DNA of 64,000 nt from Ornithinibacillus gellani (GCF_003730295.1 NZ_QTSZ01000047.1:1-64000); one strand, 5' to 3'; counted from the first letter of the stretch, positions 8,425-17,450 are shown. Program-made: numbers and translations. The notes: generated by a model not told the origin, from the sequence alone.

Positions 8425-9285
8425 ATGATGAAGATCAACACAATTATAGTAGTCGGTGCCGGCGTGATGGGGCGAGGAATTGCCTATTCGACAGCCCTTT
8501 CCGGATATCAAACCATTTTAGTCGATGTGCACGCGCAACAGCTTGCGGATGCATCTACCGCAATTTCTAAGTTGGTCCAAACGGGTATGGGGCGTGGCAA
8601 GGTAACGGCATCGCAAGCTAAGCATCTGGAAGCGTGTTTATCGACGACCTTGGATGTTCAGCAAGCCCTATCTCATGCGGATTTCGTTATTGAAGCTGTT
8701 CCTGAACAAAGGAATTTGAAAAAGGAAATACTAGCAACTGTGGATCAGTATGCACCAGCACATGCAGTTATTGCTTCAAATACTTCCACCATTAGTCCGA
8801 CTGAGCTTGGTTCCTATACGTCAAGACCAGCACAGGTTGCAGCGATGCACTTCTTTAATCCAGTGCATCGGATGAAGCTGGTAGAAATTGTTCGTGGGTT
8901 GGAAACAAGCGATAAAACGATTCAACTTATTCAAAGACTGGCAGAGAATATAGGCAAGGAAACCGTGCATGTGCGCGATTTTCCAGGCTTTGTCACAAGC
9001 CGCATTAGTGCGATGATTGGGAATGAAGCATTTTATATGCTGCAAGAGGGGGTAGCTTCAGCGGCAGATATTGATAAAGCAATTAGGTTGGGGCTTCATT
9101 TTCCGATGGGACCTTTGGAGCTCGGTGATTTGGTGGGACTGGATACACGGTTAAATAATTTACGATATTTGCATGAAACACTTGGAGAAAAGTTCAGACC
9201 AGCTCCCTTGCTGGAACAATACGTCAAAGCAGGGCGTTTGGGCAGGAAATCAGGCAGAGGGGTTTATGATTATCGTAATGAATGA
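8425..9285 (+). CDS. paaH: 3-hydroxyacyl-CoA dehydrogenase PaaH
   Basis: The 286-residue protein has an N-terminal Rossmann motif (VVGAGVMGRGIA) and the family signature HFFNPVHRMKLVEIV. The C-terminal dimerisation half contains GFVTSRI and LGLHFPMGPLELGDLVGLD. The role is NAD-dependent oxidation of 3-hydroxyadipyl-CoA to 3-oxoadipyl-CoA. The gene follows the ALDH by 12 bases and precedes paaJ by 12 bases. The tandem ATGATG leaves one residue of ambiguity at the start. Confidence 0.9.
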   Translation: MMKINTIIVVGAGVMGRGIAYSTALSGYQTILVDVHAQQLADASTAISKLVQTGMGRGKVTASQAKHLEACLSTTLDVQQALSHADFVIEAVPEQRNLKKEILATVDQYAPAHAVIASNTSTISPTELGSYTSRPAQVAAMHFFNPVHRMKLVEIVRGLETSDKTIQLIQRLAENIGKETVHVRDFPGFVTSRISAMIGNEAFYMLQEGVASAADIDKAIRLGLHFPMGPLELGDLVGLDTRLNNLRYLHETLGEKFRPAPLLEQYVKAGRLGRKSGRGVYDYRNE

Positions 9286-9297
9286 GAGGAAGAACCA

Positions 9298-10500
9298 ATG
9301 AGAGACGTTGTCATAGTAGATGCAGTCCGAACACCAATCGGTCGATATAAAGGGGCATTAAAGGATGTCCGGCCGGATGACTTGGGTGCAATGGTTATTC
9401 AAGCATTATTAGAAAGAAATGGCCAATTGGCTCCAGAACATATAGAGGAAGTTGTCTTTGGAAACGCGAACCAAGCTGGTGAGGATAATCGTAATGTTGC
9501 TCGGATGTCGCTGTTACTGGCAGGTCTACCAGTTTCAGTTGCCGGCACAACGATTAACCGGCTTTGTGGTTCAGGCCTGGATGCGGTTATTTATGCAGCG
9601 AGAGCGATTGCTGCCGGTGATGGGGATGTGTTTATTGCGGGTGGTACAGAAAGCATGACACGGGCACCGCTTGTGATGGCAAAACCAGCTCAGGCGTTTC
9701 AACGTGGTCATACAGAATTATTTGACACGACCATTGGCTGGCGTTTTATAAATGAAAAACTAACGGAACGATTTGGGGCAGATTCCATGCCGCAAACGGC
9801 GGAGCACGTAGCGAAGCAATTTGCCATTTCACGACAGGAGCAGGATCAGTTTGCTTATCACAGTCAACAATTAGCGAAGCGGGCGATTCAGGCCAATCGC
9901 CTGCAGGATGAATTAGCTGTTGTGTCATACAAAGATCGAAAAGGAAATGAGGTAAGGGTGAGCGCAGATGAACATCCTAGACCAGACACAACGCTTGAGA
10001 AACTTGGAGAGCTTCGACCCCTATTCGATGGAGGAACAATAACAGCTGGCAATGCATCAGGAATAAACGATGGCGCATCAGCCTTGCTTTTGATGAGTGC
10101 GGATAAAGCGAAAGAGCTGAAGATAAAACCACTTGCGACTTACCGAGCTTCTGCGGTTGCAGGAGTGGAGCCACATGTGATGGGACTAGGCCCAATTCCG
10201 GCAACGCAGAAAGCCGTCGCCAGGGCAGGCTTAAATCTGGAGGATATTGGGTTAGTGGAGTTGAATGAAGCATTTGCCTCACAAACGCTGGCTTGCATTC
10301 GGGAGCTTGGCCTGAATGAAGAGATTGTCAATGTAAATGGTGGTGCCATTGCATATGGCCATCCACTTGGTGCAAGTGGTGCGCGGATATTAACCACACT
10401 ACTACATGAAATGAAACGACGAGGTACTGCTTTTGGTATTGCGACTATGTGTGTAGGAGTTGGTCAAGGGATTGCGCTTGTCGTTGAAGGTCATACATGA
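9298..10500 (+). CDS. paaJ: 3-oxoadipyl-CoA thiolase PaaJ
   Basis: The 400-residue thiolase has its nucleophilic cysteine in NRLCGSGLDAV and a GGTESMTRAP loop. The C-terminal GHPLGASGARI and MCVGVGQG carry the active-site histidine and second cysteine. In this operon the expected reaction is cleavage of 3-oxoadipyl-CoA to succinyl-CoA and acetyl-CoA. Sequence alone does not exclude a broad acetyl-CoA acetyltransferase. GAGGAAG precedes the ATG. Confidence 0.9.
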   Translation: MRDVVIVDAVRTPIGRYKGALKDVRPDDLGAMVIQALLERNGQLAPEHIEEVVFGNANQAGEDNRNVARMSLLLAGLPVSVAGTTINRLCGSGLDAVIYAARAIAAGDGDVFIAGGTESMTRAPLVMAKPAQAFQRGHTELFDTTIGWRFINEKLTERFGADSMPQTAEHVAKQFAISRQEQDQFAYHSQQLAKRAIQANRLQDELAVVSYKDRKGNEVRVSADEHPRPDTTLEKLGELRPLFDGGTITAGNASGINDGASALLLMSADKAKELKIKPLATYRASAVAGVEPHVMGLGPIPATQKAVARAGLNLEDIGLVELNEAFASQTLACIRELGLNEEIVNVNGGAIAYGHPLGASGARILTTLLHEMKRRGTAFGIATMCVGVGQGIALVVEGHT

Positions 10501-10540
10501 TGTGCATGGATAAAACATGACGCAAGGGAAGGGTGACACG

Positions 10541-11317
10541 ATGTCTAAGGTGCTGTTGGAAATAAAGGATCGGCTTGCTTATGTGACCATTAATCGTCCA
10601 GCGTCACTAAATTGTTTTGATTATGAAACGCTATGTCAGCTGCAAGAAACTGTGGAAAGGCTACATGTCGATTCGCAAGTACATGTAGTCATGATTACCG
10701 GTGCCGGTGAAAAAGCTTTTTGTGCTGGCGCAGATTTGAAGGAAAGAAAGGGACTAACAGAATCTGAGGTTAGGCGCAATGTAAGAGCAATCCAAGCAGC
10801 TTTCCAAGCCATTGAAGATTTACCGCAGCCTACAATTGCAGCGGTAAATGGTTATTGCTTTGGAGGCGGGATGGAGTTAATGCTGGCCTGTGATTTTGCA
10901 TTTGCTGCACAGCATGCCACGATGGGCCTGACGGAAACGAGCTGGGCGATTATTCCAGGTGCAGGGGGGACGCAGCGATTGCCACGCCGCATTGGTGAGA
11001 TGAAAGCCAAGGAATTAATCTTTACCGCGAAACGCATTTCGGCAATGGAGGCTTATGATTTAGGGCTTGTTCTACGAATAACCGACAAGGATTCCTTAAA
11101 CACCGCATGTACGGAGCTGGCCGAAAGCATCATGAGTAATGGTCCCATCGCGGTTCGTCAAGCCAAGTTTGCCATTAACCACGGCTTACATACGGATTTG
11201 CAGACCGGATTAGCATTGGAGGCAAAGGCATATGAGCTCACTATTTCTACAGCAGATCGTATGGAGGCGCTAACCGCCTTTGGAGAAAAAAGAGCACCAA
11301 ATTTTACTGGAACTTAA
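10541..11317 (+). CDS. Third crotonase of the paa operon (enoyl-CoA hydratase type)
   Basis: The 258-residue crotonase has both hydratase glutamates (GGGMELMLACD and LTETSWAIIPGAGG) and CAGADLKER. It is distinct from PaaF and PaaG in the same operon. It could supply the oxepin-CoA hydrolase step missing from the single-domain ALDH, or act as a methylglutaconyl-CoA-type hydratase. Neither can be decided from sequence. ATG 10541 was chosen over the upstream ATG 10517 because AGGGAAGGG lies just before it and family homology starts there. Confidence 0.85.
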   Translation: MSKVLLEIKDRLAYVTINRPASLNCFDYETLCQLQETVERLHVDSQVHVVMITGAGEKAFCAGADLKERKGLTESEVRRNVRAIQAAFQAIEDLPQPTIAAVNGYCFGGGMELMLACDFAFAAQHATMGLTETSWAIIPGAGGTQRLPRRIGEMKAKELIFTAKRISAMEAYDLGLVLRITDKDSLNTACTELAESIMSNGPIAVRQAKFAINHGLHTDLQTGLALEAKAYELTISTADRMEALTAFGEKRAPNFTGT

Positions 11318-11350
11318 TCATAGCGCCATCAAACAGAGAGGATCATCTAT

Positions 11351-12304
11351 ATGAACGCAATATGCAATTTACTGCAAATTAAATATCCAATCATTCAAGG
11401 AGGGATGGGCAATATAAGCAATGCCCAGCTTACTGCAGCAGTTTCAGAAGCTGGTGGATTAGGGACCATTGGCTGTGGTACGTTGTCTCCCGCTGAAGTT
11501 GAAGCTATTATTTGTGAAACAAAACGGCTGACAAACAAGCCATTTGCAATCAATATACCAATCCAAGTTTCTCCTTACACAAAGGAATTGGTCATGCTCG
11601 CTATACAGCATCAGGTAGGGGCAGTCTCCTTATCAGCGGGAAACCCAGCATCGATCATTCCTATTCTTAAGGGAAATAGCATCAAGGTCATGGCTGTAGT
11701 AGCTTCGGTAAAACACGCAAAAAAAGCAGCTGCAGCAGGTGCTGATATGCTAGTGGCGGAAGGGTTTGAAGCTGCGGGTATAAATTCTAATTTGGAGCTG
11801 ACTACCTTTACCCTCATACCACAAATTGTGGAGCAAGTATCTATTCCAGTTGCAGCAGCAGGGGGAATTGCCGATGGAAAAGGACTTGCTGCAGCATGGA
11901 TGTTAGGAGCTCACGGGGTACAAATGGGGACAAGGTTTATTTCTGTTAAGGAAGCCCCGTTTCATGATACGTATAAAAAACGAGTGATGACAGCAGCAGA
12001 TACAGAAACGATGATCATCGGGCGTTCTATTGGGCAGATGAGGAGAATCCTGAGATCTCCCTATGGTGAGCAAATCGCTGTTCGTGAAGCGGAAGGAATC
12101 ACGAAAGAGGAATATCAGCAATTAACCTCAGAAGTGCAGCATGTGAACGGTGCATTAAAAGGGGATGGCGTGCAAGGATTTATGAATGGTGGTCAAATTG
12201 CAGGACTTATTACAGATATGCCAACCGTTGAAGAACTGCTGGAAAAGATGATGTGGGATGCTAAGAAGCAGCTTGAACATGGATGGAAGCAATGCAATGT
12301 ATAG
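11351..12304 (+). CDS. Nitronate monooxygenase/FabK-like FMN enzyme
   Basis: The 317-residue TIM-barrel flavoprotein opens with PIIQGGMGNISNAQL and carries AAGGIADGKGLAAA and LGAHGVQMGTRFI, the phosphate-binding region of the nitronate monooxygenase and FabK family. Family members oxidise nitronates or reduce enoyl groups. The substrate here is unknown, and nothing in the operon explains its presence. It ends the first operon. The ATG is preceded by AGAGAGGA. A paralogue of different length lies at 49601-50800. Confidence 0.8.
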   Translation: MNAICNLLQIKYPIIQGGMGNISNAQLTAAVSEAGGLGTIGCGTLSPAEVEAIICETKRLTNKPFAINIPIQVSPYTKELVMLAIQHQVGAVSLSAGNPASIIPILKGNSIKVMAVVASVKHAKKAAAAGADMLVAEGFEAAGINSNLELTTFTLIPQIVEQVSIPVAAAGGIADGKGLAAAWMLGAHGVQMGTRFISVKEAPFHDTYKKRVMTAADTETMIIGRSIGQMRRILRSPYGEQIAVREAEGITKEEYQQLTSEVQHVNGALKGDGVQGFMNGGQIAGLITDMPTVEELLEKMMWDAKKQLEHGWKQCNV

Positions 12305-12374
12305 ATCAAATTCATTCCTACTGTGTTCACAACATATTGACCGCATTATAACACGATGATAAAATAACGTGTAA

Positions 12375-12393
12375 ATAACGTTATAAACGTTAT
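12375..12393. promoter_or_regulatory. Perfect palindrome upstream of the Phe dehydrogenase operon
   Basis: ATAACGTT (12375-12382) and AACGTTAT (12386-12393) are perfect inverted repeats around ATA. A further half-site, ATAACGT, lies at 12364-12370. The site precedes the thioesterase/Phe dehydrogenase operon and looks like a repressor operator. It shares the TAAC/GTTA character of the small palindrome at the paaA promoter, so PaaX is a candidate binder by inference only. Confidence 0.45.
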
Positions 12394-12408
12394 ATAAAAA
12401 CAATAAAT

Positions 12409-12422
12409 TGTAAGCGCTTTAA
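12409..12422. promoter_or_regulatory. Candidate CcpA (cre) site before the Phe dehydrogenase operon
   Basis: TGTAAGCGCTTTAA differs from the consensus TGWAARCGYTWNCW at one position. It lies 84 bp before the thioesterase start, just upstream of a possible -10 element (TATACT at 12434-12439). A site there would give carbon catabolite repression. Confidence 0.6.
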
Positions 12423-12492
12423 TAAGGGAGATCTATACTGTATTAGCACTATTCCCACTGTGTAAACAAAGAATTTAAAAGGGGTGTCAGCT

Positions 12493-12891
12493 GTGAAGCC
12501 AGGTATGGAAATCGGCAGGCAAGAAACCATTGATATTCAAGTGACAGCGGATATGTTTGCAAGCTTTGAGGGGGATGTGGTTCATCCCGCTTATTCAACC
12601 GTTGCCATGGTATATCACATGGAATGGGTATCCAGAAAGATTATTCTTCCTTTTTTAGAGGAGCATGAGGAAGGTATGGGAGCGGCTGTAAAGCTCAAGC
12701 ATCTTGCACCATCGCCTTTACATTCCCAAGTAACCCTGACTGCAACGCTGATCGCTTATGAGAATAACCAGGTGATTACGAAGGTGGATGCCCATAATAT
12801 AAACGGATTAATTGGTGTTGGCGAAGTAAAACAAGTCATTCTTCCTAAAACAGTCATTGAAGAAAAGTTAACCGTAACACGCCTTGAATAG
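12493..12891 (+). CDS. FlK-like hotdog thioesterase
   Basis: This 132-residue hotdog protein resembles fluoroacetyl-CoA thioesterase and relatives. The serine/threonine of HPAYST, the glutamate of HMEW and the histidine of KLKHLAPSP match the catalytic T/E/H set in that family. A standard PaaI thioesterase is absent from the window, so this enzyme may release CoA from dead-end aryl-CoA esters, which is inference. The GTG at 12493 was chosen over the GTG at 12484 because AAAAGGGG sits directly against the latter. It is the first gene of the second catabolic operon. Confidence 0.75.
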   Translation: MKPGMEIGRQETIDIQVTADMFASFEGDVVHPAYSTVAMVYHMEWVSRKIILPFLEEHEEGMGAAVKLKHLAPSPLHSQVTLTATLIAYENNQVITKVDAHNINGLIGVGEVKQVILPKTVIEEKLTVTRLE

Positions 12892-12967
12892 GAAGTAGCC
12901 CCTTATTTATGAAATGAAACCTTTGCTGTAACCACTACCTGAACAAAGTATAAAGGAGGTAATCCGT

Positions 12968-14110
12968 ATGGGCTCGATTAAAGACATGACGCCGCATGAT
13001 AGCAGCAGAGTATTGGATAAAATAGCAGGCCATGAACAAGTCATGTTTTGTAATGATCCAGGATCTGGTTTACAGGCAATTATCGCTATACATAATACAG
13101 TGCTTGGACCAGCACTTGGCGGTTGTAGAATGTATCCATATGAAAGCTTGGACGAAGCTTTAGATGATGTACTTCGACTTTCCGAGGGAATGACCTATAA
13201 ATGCGCTGCAGCAGATGTCGATTTTGGCGGAGGGAAGGCAGTGATTATCGGTGATCCTCAAACAGATAAAACACCGGAATTATTTCGGGCTTTTGGTCAA
13301 TATGTTGAAACGTTAAATGGTAGATTTTATACCGGTACAGATATGGGAACGACGATGGATGATTTTGTTTATGCGCAAAAAGAAACGAACTGTATCGTTG
13401 GTGTGCCGGAAGCCTTTGGCGGTGGTGGAGATTCTTCTATTCCAACTGCAAAAGGTGTGGTATATGGTTTACAAGCAACCTGTCACACCATATTTGGCTC
13501 GAATGAACTAAGTGGAAGATGTTTTGCCTTACAGGGACTTGGAAAAGTAGGTTATAAAGTAGCGATGCATTTGCTGGAACAAGGTGCATATCTATATGTT
13601 ACAGACTTAAATATGGAATGGATTGAAGCGATTCAAGAAGTAGCAAAATCCACATCCGGTACGGTTGAGGTAGTAGATGGAGACGCAATCTATCAAGCTG
13701 ATGCTGATATATTTATTCCTTGCGCCATTGGTGGAGTCATTAATGATGATACTTTGGCGCAATTTCGGGTGCGCGCCATTGCTGGTTCCGCGAATAATCA
13801 GCTCGCTTCACAAGCACATGGAGTTCAGCTTGCGGAAAAAGGAATCTTATACGCGCCAGATTACATCATCAATTCCGGTGGTTTAATTCAAGTGTCTGAT
13901 GAATTGTATGGAGCAAATAAGGAACGGGTGTTGATGAAAACGAAGGAAATCTATTATAGTCTGTTGGATGTATTTCAACAGGCAAAATTAGATGGTGTCA
14001 GTACGATAGAAGCGGCCAATCGTATTTGTGAAAAGCGGCTCGAGGACCGGAGAAGGAGAAATAGTTTCTACTCTCCCGGAATCAGGCCAAAATGGAAGAT
14101 ACGAAACTAG
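12968..14110 (+). CDS. L-phenylalanine dehydrogenase
   Basis: The 380-residue Glu/Leu/Phe/Val dehydrogenase family protein closely matches my recollection of Bacillus and Lysinibacillus phenylalanine dehydrogenases. Diagnostic stretches are [11 protein letters not shown] with the catalytic lysine region, [28 protein letters not shown], the NAD fold ([12 protein letters not shown]), [17 protein letters not shown] and the C-terminal [16 protein letters not shown]. Leucine dehydrogenases instead have SGNPSP in the [10 protein letters not shown] region. The enzyme deaminates L-Phe to phenylpyruvate, ammonia and NADH. It precedes the 2-oxo acid dehydrogenase genes by 19 bases. AAAGGAGG precedes the ATG. 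Confidence 0.9.
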   Translation: MGSIKDMTPHDSSRVLDKIAGHEQVMFCNDPGSGLQAIIAIHNTVLGPALGGCRMYPYESLDEALDDVLRLSEGMTYKCAAADVDFGGGKAVIIGDPQTDKTPELFRAFGQYVETLNGRFYTGTDMGTTMDDFVYAQKETNCIVGVPEAFGGGGDSSIPTAKGVVYGLQATCHTIFGSNELSGRCFALQGLGKVGYKVAMHLLEQGAYLYVTDLNMEWIEAIQEVAKSTSGTVEVVDGDAIYQADADIFIPCAIGGVINDDTLAQFRVRAIAGSANNQLASQAHGVQLAEKGILYAPDYIINSGGLIQVSDELYGANKERVLMKTKEIYYSLLDVFQQAKLDGVSTIEAANRICEKRLEDRRRRNSFYSPGIRPKWKIRN

Positions 14111-14129
14111 CAGATCGGAGTGAAGTGTA

Positions 14130-15182
14130 ATGGAAGCATCCTTTCCAATGAAGCAAATCATGGATGAGGAAGGTCGTTTAGTAGATCCATCTTATCAGGA
14201 ACAAATAGATGAAAAACTTGTACAACAATTGCATTATCATATGCTCCGTATTCGTACGTTTGACCGTAAGGCAATAAGCTTGCAACGACAGGGGCGAATT
14301 GGGACGTATCCCCCATTTGAAGGTCAGGAAGCCTGTCAGGTCGGTAGTGCGCTTGCGCTTGGAGAAGGCGACTGGGTCTTTCCAACCTATCGTGATCATG
14401 GGGCAACACTAACCTTTGGTGCCGATATGGTGCGGATGTTTTTATATTGGAATGGTCGTCAGGAAGGCTGTGTAGCCCCGCCTGGAAAGCACATCTTTCC
14501 TGCTGCGGTTCCGATTGCAACCCAAATTTTACATGCAGTCGGTGCATCCTGGGCAGAAAAAAGAAAAGGTACAGACCGCGTGGCGATTGCCTATTTCGGT
14601 GATGGTGCAACATCAGAAGGTGATTTTCATGAAGGTTTGAACTTTGCGAGTGTCTTTCAAACCCCAACGATATTATTTAACCAAAATAATGGTTATGCCA
14701 TTTCGGTTCCGATTGAGCGACAAATGAATTCCAAAACGATTGCACAAAAATCAGTCGCATATGGGATGCCTGGTATTCGAATTGATGGTAATGATTGTTT
14801 TGCGGTTTATTTTGAGACAAAGCGGGCAGTAGAAGCAGCACGTGAGGGAAATGGTCCGACTTTAATTGAAGCGGTAACCTGGCGTACAGGTGCACATACA
14901 ACGGCAGATGATCCAACGAAATATCGTCCATCTGGAAAAGGGAAGGATATTGTCGATCCGCTTGTTCGATTGGAACGATTTATGAAAAATGATGGTTACT
15001 GGGATGAACAGGCAGTAAAAACATTGCAGGATAAGCTGAATGACGAGGTGGAAACAGCTGTGAAGGGGATGGCGGAATTTCCAGCTCCGAACCCGGAAGA
15101 TCTGTTTGACCATGTATTTGCGGTCCTTCCACCACAGCTGCAGGAGCAAAAAGAATTCTATCTTGAATTTTTGAAAGGGTGA
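14130..15182 (+). CDS. 2-oxo acid dehydrogenase E1 alpha subunit (probable phenylpyruvate dehydrogenase)
   Basis: The 350-residue thiamine-diphosphate enzyme subunit resembles PdhA-type E1 alpha more than BkdAA. It has RQGRIGTYPPFEGQEA near residue 52 and FPTYRDHG. The ThDP motif GDG...NN runs from GDGATSEGDFHEG to FNQNNGYAIS, and the phosphorylation-loop region THTTADDPTKYR is present. E1 decarboxylates a 2-oxo acid and acylates E2. The gene directly follows Phe dehydrogenase, so phenylpyruvate is the inferred substrate. Pyruvate, branched-chain 2-oxo acids or acetoin remain possible. A GGAG precedes the start. Confidence 0.85.
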   Translation: MEASFPMKQIMDEEGRLVDPSYQEQIDEKLVQQLHYHMLRIRTFDRKAISLQRQGRIGTYPPFEGQEACQVGSALALGEGDWVFPTYRDHGATLTFGADMVRMFLYWNGRQEGCVAPPGKHIFPAAVPIATQILHAVGASWAEKRKGTDRVAIAYFGDGATSEGDFHEGLNFASVFQTPTILFNQNNGYAISVPIERQMNSKTIAQKSVAYGMPGIRIDGNDCFAVYFETKRAVEAAREGNGPTLIEAVTWRTGAHTTADDPTKYRPSGKGKDIVDPLVRLERFMKNDGYWDEQAVKTLQDKLNDEVETAVKGMAEFPAPNPEDLFDHVFAVLPPQLQEQKEFYLEFLKG

Positions 15183-15187
15183 TGGTG

Positions 15188-16207
15188 ATGGCAACTAAAA
15201 TGGAAGCCATACAAGCCGGTCGAACCTCCACAAAGGTAATGACAATGATTCAAGCAATTAATCAAGGGCTGCGGACCATGCTTGAGGCAGATGAAACGAC
15301 CATTTTACTTGGGGAGGACATTGGTAAAAATGGTGGCGTTTTCCGTGCGACAGAGGGATTACAGGATGATTTTGGCGAGGAGCGGGTTGTCGATACGCCC
15401 CTATCCGAATCCGGAATTATTGGTGCATCGGTAGGTCTCGCGGTAAATGGCTTTAAACCAGTTGCAGAAATGCAGTTTATGGGATTTGTTTATCCAGCAT
15501 ATGATCAGATTATGACACATGTTTCACGGTTGCGCATGAAAACCATGGGGAGATTCTCCGTTCCAATGGTTGTACGTACACCATACGGGGCTGGAATCCG
15601 GGCGCCGGAGATACATTCAGACAGTGCAGAGGCATTGTTTACGCATATGCCGGGGATCAAGGTCGTTTGTCCATCGAATCCGTACGATGCGAAAGGCTTA
15701 TTAATTGCTGCAATAGAAGACCCTGATCCAGTGATATTTATGGAACCCATGCGCAGCTACCGTGCGACGCGTGGAGATGTGCCGGAAGAAAAATACACGG
15801 TGGAAATTGGTAAAGGAGCGCTGCTTGAAGAAGGAACCGATCTGACGGTGATTGCCTGGGGAGCGATGATTCCGCTTGCACAAAAAGCAGCAAAGGCAGC
15901 AGCGCAACTAGGTATCCATTGTGATGTGCTTGATTTACGAACGCTATATCCACTTGACCTGGATCTGATTGCTTCATCCGTCCAAAAGACTGGGCGTGTA
16001 GTGATTGTTCATGAGGCGCAGCGAACAGGTGGACTTGGAAATGACATTATTTCATCAATCAATGATACATGCTTTCTTCATCTGCGGGCACCAATTGGAC
16101 GTGTGACAGGCTTTGATGTTCCGGTGCCATTTTTTGCATTGGAGGAGCATTATTTGCCAACAGTTAAACGAATCACCCAGCAGATAGAAAGTGTTTATCG
16201 ATTTTAA
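15188..16207 (+). CDS. 2-oxo acid dehydrogenase E1 beta subunit
   Basis: The 339-residue transketolase-like beta subunit has LGEDIGKNGGVFRATEGL, DTPLSESGIIG and GIRAPEIHSDSAEALF in the pyrimidine-binding half, and HEAQRTGGLGNDI in the C-terminal half. It forms the heterotetrameric E1 with the preceding alpha subunit. GTG 15179 and ATG 15182 are also in frame. ATG 15188 is preferred because GAAAGGGTG lies 7 bases before it. The gap to the alpha stop is only 5 bases. Confidence 0.88.
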   Translation: MATKMEAIQAGRTSTKVMTMIQAINQGLRTMLEADETTILLGEDIGKNGGVFRATEGLQDDFGEERVVDTPLSESGIIGASVGLAVNGFKPVAEMQFMGFVYPAYDQIMTHVSRLRMKTMGRFSVPMVVRTPYGAGIRAPEIHSDSAEALFTHMPGIKVVCPSNPYDAKGLLIAAIEDPDPVIFMEPMRSYRATRGDVPEEKYTVEIGKGALLEEGTDLTVIAWGAMIPLAQKAAKAAAQLGIHCDVLDLRTLYPLDLDLIASSVQKTGRVVIVHEAQRTGGLGNDIISSINDTCFLHLRAPIGRVTGFDVPVPFFALEEHYLPTVKRITQQIESVYRF

Positions 16208-16238
16208 TAAAAAGCTATCCGGAAATGAGGTGGGATAT

Positions 16239-17450
16239 ATGTTGGAAGTAAAATTACATGATATTGGTGAGGGAATGACAGAGGGGGAAATTGTCAGCTA
16301 TCTTGTAAAAGTTGGTGACCAAGTAACGAGCGATCAGCCTCTTGTAGAAGTTCAAACGGATAAAATGGTTGCAGAATTACCTTCCCCAAGTACAGGTATA
16401 GTGAAAGATATTGTGGTTGAACCTGGTGTTACGGTAGAAGTAGGTACGACACTTTTATATATTGAAGCTGATCAGACGGAAAAAGTGGAGCCATTAGATC
16501 ATACCGTACCGGTACAATCAGCAGTAAAGGAAAAAACGCAGCCACATATACAGCAGCATACAACTGCACTTCATGCGCTTGCTGCACCATATACAAGAAA
16601 GCTTGCAAGAGATCGGAATATGAATATCGAGGTCATTCAAGGCACAGGACCGGATGGCAGGGTAACGGATGCGGATGTATTGCAATTTGCGGCACAACAA
16701 GAGCAGCCAGCAGTTAATACGACTTTTTCATTACAGCGGTCAGAACCCCAAAATGAAGTCTTGGATGAAATCCCTTATCGAGGAATTCGCAGACAAATTG
16801 CTAAAAAAATGACGAAATCGTTATTTACCATTCCACATGTAACCCATTTTGATGAAGTGGACATGACAAATTTACTTTCCCTACGGCAAGCATTAAAGGA
16901 TAGTGGACAACGGATTACCGTGGCTGCTTTCCTTGTGAAGGCACTCGTATTTGCATTAAAAGATTTTCCGATATTCAATGCAGAGCTGGATGAGGAGAAT
17001 GAGCGAATTCGCTTAAAAAAACAATACCATATTGGAATGGCGACAGATACCGACAATGGTTTGCTCGTTCCCGTTATCCAACATGTCGATAAGAAAACCA
17101 TTGGTCAAATCCATGATGAGGTGAAACACCTGACGGAAGCAGCCAGAGCCAACCGTTTGAAACCAGCAGAAATGAAAAACAGCACCTTCACCGTGAGCAA
17201 TGTTGGTCCGCTCGGAAGCACGGCTGCAACACCTATCATTAATTATCCGGAAACTGCACTGATTGCTTTTCATAAAACAAAAAAGACACCAGTAGTAAAT
17301 GAAAGAGATGAAATCGTGATTCGCCAAATTATGACGCTATCGATGTCATTTGATCATCGGGTAGCAGACGGTGCGACAGCAGTTGCCTTTACTAATCGAT
17401 TTGCCGAATTCATAGAGCAGCCTGGCAAATTGTTACTGGAAATGACGTAA
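16239..17450 (+). CDS. Dihydrolipoamide acyltransferase E2
   Basis: The 403-residue E2 has one lipoyl domain (residues about 1-77, with the lipoylated lysine K42 in QTDKMVAEL). A short linker is followed by a peripheral subunit-binding domain (about 118-155, PYTRKLARDRNM..GPDGRVTDADV) and a catalytic domain ending with SFDHRVADGA, which holds the HxxxDG motif. It carries the acyl group to CoA, giving phenylacetyl-CoA if phenylpyruvate is the substrate. No E3 gene follows, so E3 must be shared with another complex. ATG 16239 follows GAGGTGG. Upstream in-frame codons lack a ribosome site. Confidence 0.88.
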   Translation: MLEVKLHDIGEGMTEGEIVSYLVKVGDQVTSDQPLVEVQTDKMVAELPSPSTGIVKDIVVEPGVTVEVGTTLLYIEADQTEKVEPLDHTVPVQSAVKEKTQPHIQQHTTALHALAAPYTRKLARDRNMNIEVIQGTGPDGRVTDADVLQFAAQQEQPAVNTTFSLQRSEPQNEVLDEIPYRGIRRQIAKKMTKSLFTIPHVTHFDEVDMTNLLSLRQALKDSGQRITVAAFLVKALVFALKDFPIFNAELDEENERIRLKKQYHIGMATDTDNGLLVPVIQHVDKKTIGQIHDEVKHLTEAARANRLKPAEMKNSTFTVSNVGPLGSTAATPIINYPETALIAFHKTKKTPVVNERDEIVIRQIMTLSMSFDHRVADGATAVAFTNRFAEFIEQPGKLLLEMT

